From Gimesia maris (GTDB lineage Bacteria > Planctomycetota > Planctomycetia > Planctomycetales > Planctomycetaceae), in assembly GCF_008298035.1 (NCBI RefSeq), contig NZ_CP042910.1, forward strand, positions 4,913,001-4,977,000: a DNA stretch of 64,000 nucleotides. The letters run 5' to 3'. Positions within the stretch are counted from its first letter, which is position 1, and each line of letters begins with the position of its first letter. The notes beneath the pieces were generated by a model. That model saw only the letters and a program-made list of their open reading frames with translations. It had not been told where the DNA came from and searched no databases. Positions 9,986-18,486 of this stretch are shown here, one piece after another. Both the position numbers and the translations under genes were made by a program.

Positions 9986-10385
9986 TCTTGAATCAAATTT
10001 GCTCGAACCAGTTGCTAATTATCAAAGACGCAAAACGTTCAGACGTCAATATGACGAATTGCCATTTTACGAATATCGAATTGACCTTTTTGGGTTTTCG
10101 CAAAAATTAGGGAGCACTGTGGCTGTAGAGTTGAAATTGTCTAAATGGAAAAGAGCTTTTGAACAAGCAAGTATTTACCAGCTTTGCGCGGATTTCGTTT
10201 ACATTGCACTTCCCTCTATAAACATCGCTAAAGTCGATATATCTTTGCTTCAAGAAAACGGTATTGGTTTGATTAGTGTCTTTGAAACAGGACGCTGTCG
10301 CCAAATAATTGAACCACTTCCCTCACCAGTTGTTCGTCCCCATTACCGTGATCATTACATTGACCTATTAATGGGAACTGAATGA
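9972..10385 (+). CDS. PD-(D/E)XK nuclease-like small protein (accessory operon)
   Basis: A 137-residue protein with a probable restriction-endonuclease-like core. An Asp in YRIDLF (Asp38) is followed by the strand AVELKLSKWKRA, giving D38, E53 and K55, the spacing expected of a PD-(D/E)XK site. A following helix carries FEQA, and another strand (ADFVYIALP) fits the fold, as does the helix-strand order. No specific family was recognised. The start lies 14 bases inside the preceding gene, and its TGA overlaps the ATG of the next gene (ATGA), so the proteins are probably made together. Nuclease activity is inferred from the motif only; it could also be a non-catalytic nucleic-acid binder. Confidence 0.62.
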   Translation: MLSFDLESNLLEPVANYQRRKTFRRQYDELPFYEYRIDLFGFSQKLGSTVAVELKLSKWKRAFEQASIYQLCADFVYIALPSINIAKVDISLLQENGIGLISVFETGRCRQIIEPLPSPVVRPHYRDHYIDLLMGTE

Positions 10386-11737
10386 TGCCAGTTGTTGAAC
10401 CAAATTTGATCCTACGTTTGGGAACTCATGCTGAAAAAGAATACTTCGATAAGACCCTGCGTTTTTTTGATGGTTTGGCGGTCAATGCCAATTTAGTTGA
10501 AGCTACACCTGGAGCAACAGCTAGTCTTTTGGTTAGGTTCGGTGGTAAAAAAAGGGAGCTTCCTTTTTACATAGACCCTATGACTTATGCCTTCGGAGAA
10601 TATGCAGACAGAAAAGGAGTATTACGACGTGATCTAGATTGGATAAAATCTGATCAAAAACGAAATGGTGAACTAATACGCGATTACAAAAGATCATATA
10701 GTAAATTAGCAAATCAGCTTGGCGATCCATTTGCAGAGGCACTAGAAAGAAATTCATCTGTTACTTGGAACGATTTCAATGACTCAAATATAGAATCTGC
10801 ATGTAGTCAAGTTGCTGAATACCAGTTGCACAGAATCGCAGAGGAATTTTCATCAGATTCTGAATTAGTACAATTCATTGATAAAGTACCAAGACCAGTC
10901 GCTGTTTATGCACCTTACTTCTACATCGAACCTAGCAATGAGAACGAATGGCTTGATCTTAATCTCAGATTAGCTACTACCACTGCCAGAAATATCACAT
11001 CGCATCCCGTCCATATAATGATCTGTGCTGATTCCTCTTTTCTGTTAAATAAGAAATTCATCGAACGAATCAAGGCAGAGCTACCAAGTACTGGTGTGAA
11101 GGGAGTTTGGTTTTGGTTTAGTGCTTTTCAGGAAGATTCTGCAAGCATTGAGCACTTGACCGCTTTTCGAAATTTAGTAGAAACATTAAGTGACAAGGTT
11201 TCTGTTTATAGTCGACATGGTGGTTTTTTTAGTATGGCTCTTAGTAAACATGGCCTTTCAGGCCTCAGTCATGGTGTAGGTTATGGCGAACAAAAGGATG
11301 TTATTCCTATAATTGGGCAGTCTACCCCCACAGTTCGTTACTACCTTCCACAGGTTCGCAGGCGATTTGGAGTACCTCAAATTGAACGGTGCTTTGATTC
11401 ATTAGAGATTAAAACCCCCAAAGATTTCTATAAAAAAGTCTGTGGGTGCGTAATTTGTAAAGGGATTATTTCTGATGAAATACATGCTTTCGCAGAGTTT
11501 GGTGAAATGCATCGATCTACCCCAAAATCTAAAAGACTAGCACAGACACCAGCTGCAGCAAAACGTTGTCGTTATCACTTTCTCCTTTCAAGAATCGCAG
11601 AACGCGACTGGATTAAATCTGCAAGTAACGAGGAAATAATCGGCAAATTGAAGGCTGCAGCAGAACTATGGGGAACACAAACCACACTTAGCGGAGGCAC
11701 TACTCATCTTGAAAGATGGCAAGAAGTACTAAAATAA
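10382..11737 (+). CDS. TGT-like (queuine tRNA-ribosyltransferase/DpdA-like) protein, last gene of accessory operon
   Basis: A 451-residue protein. A CxCxxC motif (Cys354, Cys356, Cys359; CGCVIC) followed by a helical tail with a histidine in RYHFLL (His399) resembles the structural zinc site of tRNA-guanine transglycosylases (CxCxxC then His about 26 residues on). The preceding half has alternating strands and helices compatible with a TIM barrel, with a glycine-rich turn (HGVGYGEQ, about 297-304). Relatives of TGT include DpdA, which inserts 7-deazaguanine into DNA. The longer Cys-His distance and the absence of recognisable TGT catalytic motifs mean this is a distant or different member. 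It overlaps the nuclease-like gene by 4 bases. Confidence 0.55.
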   Translation: MMPVVEPNLILRLGTHAEKEYFDKTLRFFDGLAVNANLVEATPGATASLLVRFGGKKRELPFYIDPMTYAFGEYADRKGVLRRDLDWIKSDQKRNGELIRDYKRSYSKLANQLGDPFAEALERNSSVTWNDFNDSNIESACSQVAEYQLHRIAEEFSSDSELVQFIDKVPRPVAVYAPYFYIEPSNENEWLDLNLRLATTTARNITSHPVHIMICADSSFLLNKKFIERIKAELPSTGVKGVWFWFSAFQEDSASIEHLTAFRNLVETLSDKVSVYSRHGGFFSMALSKHGLSGLSHGVGYGEQKDVIPIIGQSTPTVRYYLPQVRRRFGVPQIERCFDSLEIKTPKDFYKKVCGCVICKGIISDEIHAFAEFGEMHRSTPKSKRLAQTPAAAKRCRYHFLLSRIAERDWIKSASNEEIIGKLKAAAELWGTQTTLSGGTTHLERWQEVLK

Positions 11738-11892
11738 TTAGGGAAGTATTAAAAGTTTCAGCGACTCTGTTTCCACTTCTGCCCCCCTTTTGCCCGTTAG
11801 ATATGTTTCAAGTTTTTTTGCGAGTGTTTGACTTCTGTGATGTTAGCTTCTTTGTACTCTTTTTAGATTTACTCATTGTAGACAACGCTAAA

Positions 11893-11905
11893 GGGGTCAG
11901 ACCCC
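11893..11905. repeat. GGGGTCAGACCCC palindrome, copy 1
   Basis: A near-perfect 13-base palindrome embedded in AAAGGGGTCAGACCCCGATT. The same core occurs at 17857-17869 and 24810-24822, and a half copy at 12478-12487. All copies are intergenic, as in REP-type elements. Confidence 0.7.
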
Positions 11906-11918
11906 GATTACCTCTCTG

Positions 11919-11944
11919 AAAAACACTGTTCGTGGTGTTTTTTT
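11919..11944. terminator. probable bidirectional terminator between convergent operons
   Basis: AAAAACAC (11919-11926) pairs perfectly with GTGTTTTT (11935-11942), and Ts continue to 11944. It lies about 180 bases after the TGT-like gene and about 90 bases beyond the end of the opposing gene at 12031. The stem is AT-rich, so strength is uncertain. Confidence 0.5.
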
Positions 11945-12030
11945 ACATGTAGTATAAACTGTGCCGAACAGGATTGGTCCCGCCCCCTTTATGTCTTCTT
12001 TGTCTTCCGATTATTTGTCTCTTGCCCCCT

Positions 12031-12429
12031 TTAACTACCCTCATTTGTTCCTGCCTCTATTTTCTGTTCGTCAGACATCAGGTCTCTTATTTTTGAGAGT
12101 AGTTGATCAAGAGACCGGGTCTCATATTCAACAAGTGGTTCATTCCAATTATAAATATTTTCCTTCGGGTTTCTTTCAATTAAAACTAAAGAATAATGTC
12201 CCTCAGGTGAACCCTCTGGATACCAACCAACATCAATCACATACATTTTATCTGTAGAAACGGCGTGAAACATGTCTTGTAAAAAATATAAATCCCAGAT
12301 TTTAAAGCCTTCACCAAAACCCGTTACATGTTTCGCTTCCTCAGCAGTAATCGTCAAAATATGATTCTGTGTCACCACCCACTTATCATTCGATGGTATT
12401 TCACACTTTTGTAATTCACTTCTATCCAT
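12031..12429 (-). CDS. hypothetical cytoplasmic protein, immunity-like in size and context
   Basis: A 132-residue acidic protein with no signal peptide or membrane segment and no recognised family. It is rich in aromatic and acidic residues, a look shared by SMI1/Imm-type immunity proteins, but no diagnostic motif was found. It is AT-rich and lies convergent to the four-gene operon. Its function is unknown; calling it an immunity protein would be speculation. Confidence 0.6.
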   Translation of the reverse strand: MDRSELQKCEIPSNDKWVVTQNHILTITAEEAKHVTGFGEGFKIWDLYFLQDMFHAVSTDKMYVIDVGWYPEGSPEGHYSLVLIERNPKENIYNWNEPLVEYETRSLDQLLSKIRDLMSDEQKIEAGTNEGS

Positions 12430-12684
12430 TAAGTAACCCTTTCATAAATCTATGCCTCTATATGCGGAGAGACTTACGGGGTCAGGAGATTTAAAGCAGG
12501 AGTCGTTTATTTGCCTCCTGTCCCTTTTTATCCTCAATCGTCTTATTCCAGGCTGCGGCCCCACGTCGCCGCAGTCGTCGTCAATGATTGGCCAGACTTA
12601 TAAAAACGGAGACGCCTGATCCACCTGAATCCTCATGTGATTCCTGATCACTCCCCGTTGACAGCGACATCAGAAGTCAAAACC

Positions 12685-13824
12685 TCAATCCAGATGGGAA
12701 ACCACTTCCTGAAGCCGCTCTCTTCGGCTGTTGACCGCTTCCTGTCTCCAGTCACAGTCAAATATTTGATCCACTCGACGAGCGATTTTGCCCGTACGTT
12801 GGAGGGCAGCCTTTGTCTTATCAATCCGGCGGATCACTTCGTCCTTCGCGACGCGCAGGTCACTGGCCACGACTTGCGGTGACTGATACCAGAAATCTTC
12901 TGCGGGTTGCATGCCCACAGCCCAGCGTACTGCGGCGAGCCGGATGTCAAGCATCAGCAGACTGAAAGTGAACTGCAATTGAACGCTGCGTTTCCCGGAA
13001 AGATCATGTCTCAAAACATCTACTACGCCGGACGTGCGATCGACAGGATCTCCGTTTGTTGCATCAATTAAGCGCGAGCGTATCTGTTTTTCGATGGCTT
13101 CGTGGACACGTATCAAATCTGCATAGTCCATGGCAACCTGACGTTGCTGCTGTGCATAATGAAACGCGTCTTCAGCACAACCATCAAACAGGGCCAGTTC
13201 AGCCTTGGCGTTTGCCAGATCGGCTCGATACCCCAGGCATTCGGTCTCGCCATCACGCTCCATGATTTTTATCCAGTCTTCGGCCTGCGGGCGGCGATTC
13301 AAGCTCAGGTTCACAAGACATCCGGCAGCAGCAGTTGCGTGAGCGTGATTCATGGTTGCTGCGCCGCGTTCCGACCACGCCAGTTCTATGGCATTGAGAG
13401 ACTTCTCATTCTTGCCCTGATCTTCCAAGAACTCATACTCACAGAACCGTAAGTCGGCAACGACTCCTTCTAGAGCGTTTCCAGCAAGACTTTCCAGTTC
13501 TCCAAGCCGCGTTTCTAACTGCGTCATATCGGGATTGTAAAGCCGCAGCAGATCGAAAGTCATTTCTCTCATTGAGAACAAAGACTCGTGTCGCGACACC
13601 TCCCATGATTCCATAGAAAGGAGGCGATTCAATGCTTCCAACGGTTTACCCGCACGCTTAAGGCACTTCACCTCGTTCAATCCAAATTGGAATGCGATTC
13701 CTTCGTTGCCTGCCTGCTTCGCATCGTTGCATAATTGCCCAAACATCATTCCCGCTTCCACAAAGCGTCCCTGTCCGTAAGCCTCGTGCGCATGTTCGCG
13801 TAAAATGTATGCATCGTAATCCAT
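12685..13824 (-). CDS. helical-repeat (TPR-like) protein, second tandem paralog
   Basis: A 379-residue, predicted all-helical protein with TPR-like helix pairs in its first 130 residues (for example HAYEAY-type and KPLEALNRLL segments). It is closely similar over its full length to the gene at 14017-15192; many blocks are identical, such as ELAWSERGA, LNRRPQAEDW and LAAVRWAVGMQPAED. It lies last on the strand after the Hsp90-like gene and the first paralog. The 90 bases upstream are a decayed copy of the 3' end of the Hsp90-like gene, which supplies the same GAAGG ribosome-binding stretch. TPR proteins commonly dock onto Hsp90, so a partner role is a reasonable inference. Confidence 0.72.
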   Translation of the reverse strand: MDYDAYILREHAHEAYGQGRFVEAGMMFGQLCNDAKQAGNEGIAFQFGLNEVKCLKRAGKPLEALNRLLSMESWEVSRHESLFSMREMTFDLLRLYNPDMTQLETRLGELESLAGNALEGVVADLRFCEYEFLEDQGKNEKSLNAIELAWSERGAATMNHAHATAAAGCLVNLSLNRRPQAEDWIKIMERDGETECLGYRADLANAKAELALFDGCAEDAFHYAQQQRQVAMDYADLIRVHEAIEKQIRSRLIDATNGDPVDRTSGVVDVLRHDLSGKRSVQLQFTFSLLMLDIRLAAVRWAVGMQPAEDFWYQSPQVVASDLRVAKDEVIRRIDKTKAALQRTGKIARRVDQIFDCDWRQEAVNSRRERLQEVVSHLD

Positions 13825-13832
13825 TGATGACA

Positions 13833-13919
13833 GCCTTCAATTCAGTGATTTGCAAACGTGATCAAGAAGTATGCTGGCGAAGCCTTTATTGTTCATCCAG
13901 GCAGTCGGCGAGATCTTCC
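13833..13919 (-). pseudogene. decayed duplicate of the 3' end of the Hsp90-like gene
   Basis: This stretch matches 15201-15287, the last codons of the Hsp90-like gene, at most positions. Read in the coding direction it keeps the codons for DLADCLDE, but a one-base insertion and an in-frame TAA (CAA TAA) break it. It shows that the unit duplicated was the Hsp90 3' end plus the helical-repeat gene, not the gene alone. Confidence 0.8.
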
Positions 13920-14016
13920 CCGGGAGGAAAATTAAGGGAGCAGTTCTTTTCATCATAGGCTACCAGGCCGAACAGCATGGGATCTGCCCCCTCTCTCTCC
14001 CTCATGTAATTCCTGC

Positions 14017-15192
14017 TTACACCTTGTTTACAGTGAAATCGGAAGTCACGCCTTGATCCAGATTGGAAACAATTTTCTGGAGCCGCTCTCTACGGTGATT
14101 TACCGCTTCCTGTCGCCAGTCACAGCAAAATGCCTGATCCGATTGTCGAGCGATTTTGCCTGCACGTCGGATGGCAGCCTTTGTCTTATCAATCCGGCGG
14201 ATGGCTTCGTCCTTCGCGACGCGCAGGTCACAGGCCACGACTTGCGGTGACTGATACCAGGAATCTTCTGCAGGTTGCATGCCCACAGCCCAACGTACTG
14301 CAGCGAGCCGGATGTCAAGCAGCAGTAGACTGAAACGAAACTGTAATTGAAGGCTGTTTTTCCCGGGAATCGCCTGTTTGAAGACGTCTAACACCCCGGA
14401 CAAGCGATCGACAGGGTCTCCGTTTGTTGCATCAAGCAGTCGCGAACGCACCTGTTTTTCGATTGCTTCGTGGACGCGTATCTTATCCGCATATTCCATG
14501 GCGACTCGACGTTGCTGCTGTGCATAGTGAAACACGTCCTCGTAACGACCATCAAACAGGGCGAGTTCAGCCTTGCAGTCCGCGAGGTCGGCTCGATATC
14601 CCAGACATGTGATCTCGCCATCACGCTCCATGATTTTTACCCAGTCCTCGGCCTGCGGGCGGCGATTCAAGCGCAGGTTCACAAGGCATCCATAAGAAGC
14701 AGTTGAGTGAGCGTGGTTCATGGTTCCTGCGCCGCGTTCCGACCACGCCAGCTCAATGGAATTGAGGGCCTTCTCATCCTTGCCCTGATCTTCCAAATAC
14801 AGATACTCATATAGTCGGAAGTCGGCAACGACTCCATCAAGAGCGCTTTTGGCAAGTCTTTCCAGTTCTCCAAGCCGCGTTTCTAACTGCGTCACATCGG
14901 GATTGTAACTCCGCAACAGATCGAAAGTCTGTTTTTTCATCTGGAACAAATACTCATGGAGCGGCGCCTTCCAGGACTTCATCGTAAGCAGCCGATTCAA
15001 TGCCCCCAACGGTTTACCTGCACGCAGCAGGCATTGCACTTCGAACAAGCCCAATTCGTATGCCAGTTCGTCTTTGCCTGCCTTTTTCGCATCATTGCAT
15101 GTTTGACCCGCCAGCACTCCCGCTTCTACAAAACGTCCCTGCCTGTAAGCCTCGTACGCATGATCTATCAGTATATATGCTTCCGGTCCCAT
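14017..15192 (-). CDS. helical-repeat (TPR-like) protein, first tandem paralog
   Basis: A 391-residue all-helical protein with TPR-like pairs (RFVEAGVLAGQTCNDAKKAG and similar) and no signal peptide or membrane segment. It starts 12 bases after the stop of the Hsp90-like gene, with a GAAGG about 9 bases before the ATG that lies in the tail region of that gene, so the two are surely cotranscribed. The paralog at 12685-13824 is its tandem copy. Function is unknown. By analogy with TPR cochaperones it may sense or deliver something to the Hsp90-like protein; that is inference. Confidence 0.75.
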   Translation of the reverse strand: MGPEAYILIDHAYEAYRQGRFVEAGVLAGQTCNDAKKAGKDELAYELGLFEVQCLLRAGKPLGALNRLLTMKSWKAPLHEYLFQMKKQTFDLLRSYNPDVTQLETRLGELERLAKSALDGVVADFRLYEYLYLEDQGKDEKALNSIELAWSERGAGTMNHAHSTASYGCLVNLRLNRRPQAEDWVKIMERDGEITCLGYRADLADCKAELALFDGRYEDVFHYAQQQRRVAMEYADKIRVHEAIEKQVRSRLLDATNGDPVDRLSGVLDVFKQAIPGKNSLQLQFRFSLLLLDIRLAAVRWAVGMQPAEDSWYQSPQVVACDLRVAKDEAIRRIDKTKAAIRRAGKIARQSDQAFCCDWRQEAVNHRRERLQKIVSNLDQGVTSDFTVNKV

Positions 15193-15204
15193 TTGCTAAA
15201 GCCT

Positions 15205-17790
15205 TCAATTCAGTGATTTGTGGACGTTATCAAGAAGTATGCTGGCGAAGCCCTGATGTTCATCCAGGCAGTCGGCGAGGTCTTCCTCTGTCACTTCTCG
15301 CCAGCGTTCTTCGGTAGGGAATCTGCTCACCAGGGTACGAACCATTAATGCGTCCAGCGTGACTGGCTTAAACAGTTCAACCAGTCTACGGGAGGAGAGA
15401 AAACGCTGCCGCGCAGAATCCTTGAGCAGCTTCGCGATGTGGACATCGTTCTGCATTTCGTGGTCGAGATAGTCCACCAGCGACTTGTCTCCCCGATTGC
15501 TGTAGACAATACAGTTCTGATTTCCCGGATCGAAGCGCATGTCCTCTCGCATTACGTGCGTCTCGTCGCGCAGTAACACAGCGGGACGTGAGCGAGGATC
15601 AAATCGAACGGCGCCGGCTTCAAGCATCTGCTGCGGTTGCATGGTCGTAAACTCGACAATAAATGCGTCAGCCCGATTCATCAGCCGACGAATGCCGTCT
15701 GTCGATTTCTGTTTCAGGTCACGAGCCAGGAGCAACTCACATTTCCAGCGTTCTTCCACAACAGTGCGGCCGGCTTCGATGACGTCGTCAAATTCCGCAG
15801 TCTCTGGTGTCACCATGAAGATACAGCGGTGCTGTCGCTCCGGATTTTTCGCAGGCACCACATCCAGTTCGGGCTGGTCCCTCTCCGGTTGCAGCAATAC
15901 CGCCTCTGCCATGTCAGCCACGGTTTCCCAGCGTTTCACTAACAGCCGATGCATCTGCTGATTCAGAATCTGAGTGTTTTCCGTAGTTAAAAGGTCCTGA
16001 TTAAAGAGAATTGCGTTGTTGTAGATGCCACTGAGAATCTCATCGACTTCCGGTTCGCCGAACAACTCGGGATGTTCGGCAATATCACGAATCAGGCTGT
16101 TGTCCGCATTAATGGTGAGCCGCATCGATTCTGCCGTGGTCATCTTGAGCAGTGTCTCCGCCATCTCACGCATACTCTGTGGTGTATTAGGCTGATTCAG
16201 TAGATCCTCTGCCTGGTGGTGCATCTCGGAACGCTCGGTGGTGCGAATCAGTGCAGCCAGGTCTGCTGGTTTGAACTTCCGGGCCTCGACACGGATTGAT
16301 CTGCCTCGGGGCTTAACCACCTGTTCCATGCGTGTTGCCAGACGTTGAAATCGAACCTCTTCCTGATGCTCTTCCAGGTGGCGAAAGATATTCGGGTCGT
16401 CAATCTGATCGACGCGTATAATTTTAATGGAAACGTCTTCGAACTCTGCGTATTTCTCAAGCAGCAACATTTCAAAGGGGCCACTGGCGTCAATCACCAG
16501 CGAGTTTGCAGATTCCGCCATATTGAAATACTGATTCGCCGAGAACGCCGTGGCGAAACAGGGCAGAGCCTGGGGACCGGATTCCGACTTAGGCAACGCC
16601 GAAAGAATTTCAGGCAGGCGTCGCCAGTAAAATCCGCTGTAGCTCTCCTCATCGATCGCCTTGCCCCCACAATTCGTCCGCCATTCGAGCAGGTTGGCCA
16701 CGTTTCGGAAAAGCTCATCGTATTCGTAGCAGGCTGCCTTGATACCGATATCGTGATATTTCAGTATTCTCTGGAAGCGTTGTGGCTCGTCCAGCGAAAG
16801 TTCACGCAGCCGTTCAATGATGAGGTGTCCGAATTCTTCTTTGATGCGATCGGTCGTGTCATCGCGCACAAAGTTGTCACGTGCAGCGGTGGGGATGATT
16901 GCGGAAGTATTGATCACTCCCCGGACAAACCGAGCCCACGGTGGCAGCAGGTCCGTCGTTTCACACAGAAACATTCTCTGCTGATAAAGCCTCACCCTTC
17001 CCGGAGGCTGTTCATGGTTGGGCAGCGAACGCTGGTCGGAAATGTAAAGCACTCCTCGCGTAGGACCAGGATTCTCGATGTCGACATCAATAAGGGCAAG
17101 CGCGCTGTCGGGCATGGTCTTTGCCAGATAGACTTGTGTTTCCCGGGCACGCGTCTCTTCGTTCAATCCGTCACGGTCCCAAGGCATAATCATCTGGTTG
17201 ATCGGTTCGCGGCTGCCGTTTAGATGAATCGGCACTTTCAGCATGTCGGCATATTTACGAATGACATTGTCAACTTCTTCCGGATGGATGACACCTTTGT
17301 CCTCTTCCCCTTTAAGAAAGACAGTCACGGTCGTTCCAAATGAGTCCTTACTGACATTGCTTACCGTGTATTCCTGAGTGCCGCTGTTTGACCACTTCCA
17401 CCCATCGTCGTCGCCAGTCTTTCGTGTTTCGACTTCAACACGCTCGGCCACGATGAACGCCGAGAGAAAGCCGATTCCAAACTGACCGACTAATCCGGTG
17501 ACGTCCCCCTTTTCAAGTCTCGTTGCTCCACGTCCGATGACAGCCAGGTATTCGCCGATGTCGTTCAAGTCCATTCCGAGCCCGTTATCGCGGATAATGA
17601 ATTGAAGTTCGTCTGGTCGACTTTCGATATCGATCCTTGGTGAAAACGCATCGGATTCACGTGACTGGCGACGAAGGATCCCGTCATGAGCGTTCTGGAT
17701 GAGTTCACGGATGAAGACGCGTTTTTCGCTATACAGATTCTTGGCCAGCAGTTGTATCAGACCCTGGAAATCGAATTCCATATTGGGCAT
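15205..17790 (-). CDS. Hsp90-like ATPase fused to a TIR-like/deoxyribosyltransferase-like C-terminal domain
   Basis: An 861-residue protein. Residues 1-190 are an Hsp90-type GHKL ATPase domain with the N box (ELIQNAHDG), DNGLGM and GQFGIGFLSAF. The middle domain (about 220-400) keeps the Hsp90 pattern VRLYQQRMFL, ARFVRGVI and an Arg in AARDNF near the position of the catalytic-loop Arg. The usual Hsp90 dimerisation domain is not recognisable. Instead residues 654-750 read like TIR-like/nucleoside 2-deoxyribosyltransferase-like domains: FMVTPETAEFDDV, then RADAFIVEFT and QPQQMLEAG, where the Glu (about 724) aligns with the catalytic Glu of those families. The start has AAGGTG 5 bases upstream. 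Ordinary HtpG is about 600-650 residues, so this is an enlarged, specialised form. An NAD- or nucleotide-cleaving effector is inferred. Confidence 0.8.
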   Translation of the reverse strand: MPNMEFDFQGLIQLLAKNLYSEKRVFIRELIQNAHDGILRRQSRESDAFSPRIDIESRPDELQFIIRDNGLGMDLNDIGEYLAVIGRGATRLEKGDVTGLVGQFGIGFLSAFIVAERVEVETRKTGDDDGWKWSNSGTQEYTVSNVSKDSFGTTVTVFLKGEEDKGVIHPEEVDNVIRKYADMLKVPIHLNGSREPINQMIMPWDRDGLNEETRARETQVYLAKTMPDSALALIDVDIENPGPTRGVLYISDQRSLPNHEQPPGRVRLYQQRMFLCETTDLLPPWARFVRGVINTSAIIPTAARDNFVRDDTTDRIKEEFGHLIIERLRELSLDEPQRFQRILKYHDIGIKAACYEYDELFRNVANLLEWRTNCGGKAIDEESYSGFYWRRLPEILSALPKSESGPQALPCFATAFSANQYFNMAESANSLVIDASGPFEMLLLEKYAEFEDVSIKIIRVDQIDDPNIFRHLEEHQEEVRFQRLATRMEQVVKPRGRSIRVEARKFKPADLAALIRTTERSEMHHQAEDLLNQPNTPQSMREMAETLLKMTTAESMRLTINADNSLIRDIAEHPELFGEPEVDEILSGIYNNAILFNQDLLTTENTQILNQQMHRLLVKRWETVADMAEAVLLQPERDQPELDVVPAKNPERQHRCIFMVTPETAEFDDVIEAGRTVVEERWKCELLLARDLKQKSTDGIRRLMNRADAFIVEFTTMQPQQMLEAGAVRFDPRSRPAVLLRDETHVMREDMRFDPGNQNCIVYSNRGDKSLVDYLDHEMQNDVHIAKLLKDSARQRFLSSRRLVELFKPVTLDALMVRTLVSRFPTEERWREVTEEDLADCLDEHQGFASILLDNVHKSLN

Positions 17791-18155
17791 AGTGTCACCT
17801 TCTATCTAAGGTCGAATCGATAGATCAAATTGAATAGATTTAAGGGGAGCTTTAAAGGGGTCAGACCCCGTTACCCTCTTCAGTTCATCATACTTTCTGT
17901 CATTCAACCGCGCTGTATTAAAAATTCGGTTGACTGGCTGCCCTGTGCGTCATGCTGCATTGTGGCCCCCTGATGCTGGTTGTATAGAACAGAGAATCAA
18001 TGTTCAATTGTGAACATCCAGATCCGCACATTCAAGCATAAGCATCGATTATTCAGAAAATCAGCCTTCGTAATCGTCTCTGCTTCGATTCTTGTCACTC
18101 GATCAATTAAACGGGGGAGTCTGGACTCTGTCAGTGACCACCAGGAGTACTGACC
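17791..18155. other. intergenic region between divergent genes, with REP-like palindrome
   Basis: No gene is supported. It separates the Hsp90-like operon (leftward) from the DUF2007 gene (rightward) and should hold both promoters. It contains the second GGGGTCAGACCCC palindrome at 17857-17869. The DUF2007 ribosome-binding site (CCAGGAG) ends the region. Confidence 0.5.
17857..17869. repeat. GGGGTCAGACCCC palindrome, copy 2
   Basis: Core identical to copies at 11893 and 24810, again in the context AAAGGGGTCAGACCCCG. It lies upstream of the Hsp90-like gene. Confidence 0.7.
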
Positions 18156-18377
18156 ATGGCTGCTCAACACGACAGACTTGTGACCGTGACCACCGCCGCG
18201 GATGAACTGGAAGGAGAACTGATTGTTGCTCTCTTAAATGAGCATGGAATTAAAGCGACCAGCACCGGAGGCCTGACCGCGCAGTTCCGGGCTGAAGCAC
18301 CCGGAGTGGTGGAGGTGCTCGTCATGCAGGATCAACTGGCAGCAGCCAATACAATCATCGCGCAACAGAACGGCTAA
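18156..18377 (+). CDS. DUF2007-type putative signal-transducing protein
   Basis: A 73-residue protein with the DUF2007 layout: an N-terminal strand and helix ending in LLNEHGIKA and a C-terminal segment with VEVLVMQDQLAAA. These small ferredoxin-like-fold proteins are often called putative prokaryotic signal-transducing proteins and resemble PII-like domains; their ligand is generally unknown. The ATG is preceded by CCAGGAG with good spacing. No operon partner: the next gene is on the other strand. Confidence 0.75.
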   Translation: MAAQHDRLVTVTTAADELEGELIVALLNEHGIKATSTGGLTAQFRAEAPGVVEVLVMQDQLAAANTIIAQQNG

Positions 18378-18486
18378 CGGGGACATCCCCGATCCTACCT
18401 ACGCTGCTCCCCAAATTTTTTGGTCTCGCATGATGTTGTCGGACTTCAACAACAGCCCCGCGTTTAGACAATGGCAAACAAAGGAT

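Noticed and set aside
11716-11919. A 67-codon plus-strand frame after the TGT-like gene
   Set aside because: It overlaps the end of the operon, runs through a REP-like palindrome and has a hydrophobic, cysteine-rich sequence with no start signal.
16345-17223. A 292-codon plus-strand frame
   Set aside because: It is antisense to the Hsp90-like gene, whose motifs are clear; it has no domain of its own.
18378-18391. CGGGGACATCCCCG hairpin after the DUF2007 gene as a terminator
   Set aside because: The loop would be only 2 bases unless the stem is shortened, and no T tract follows.
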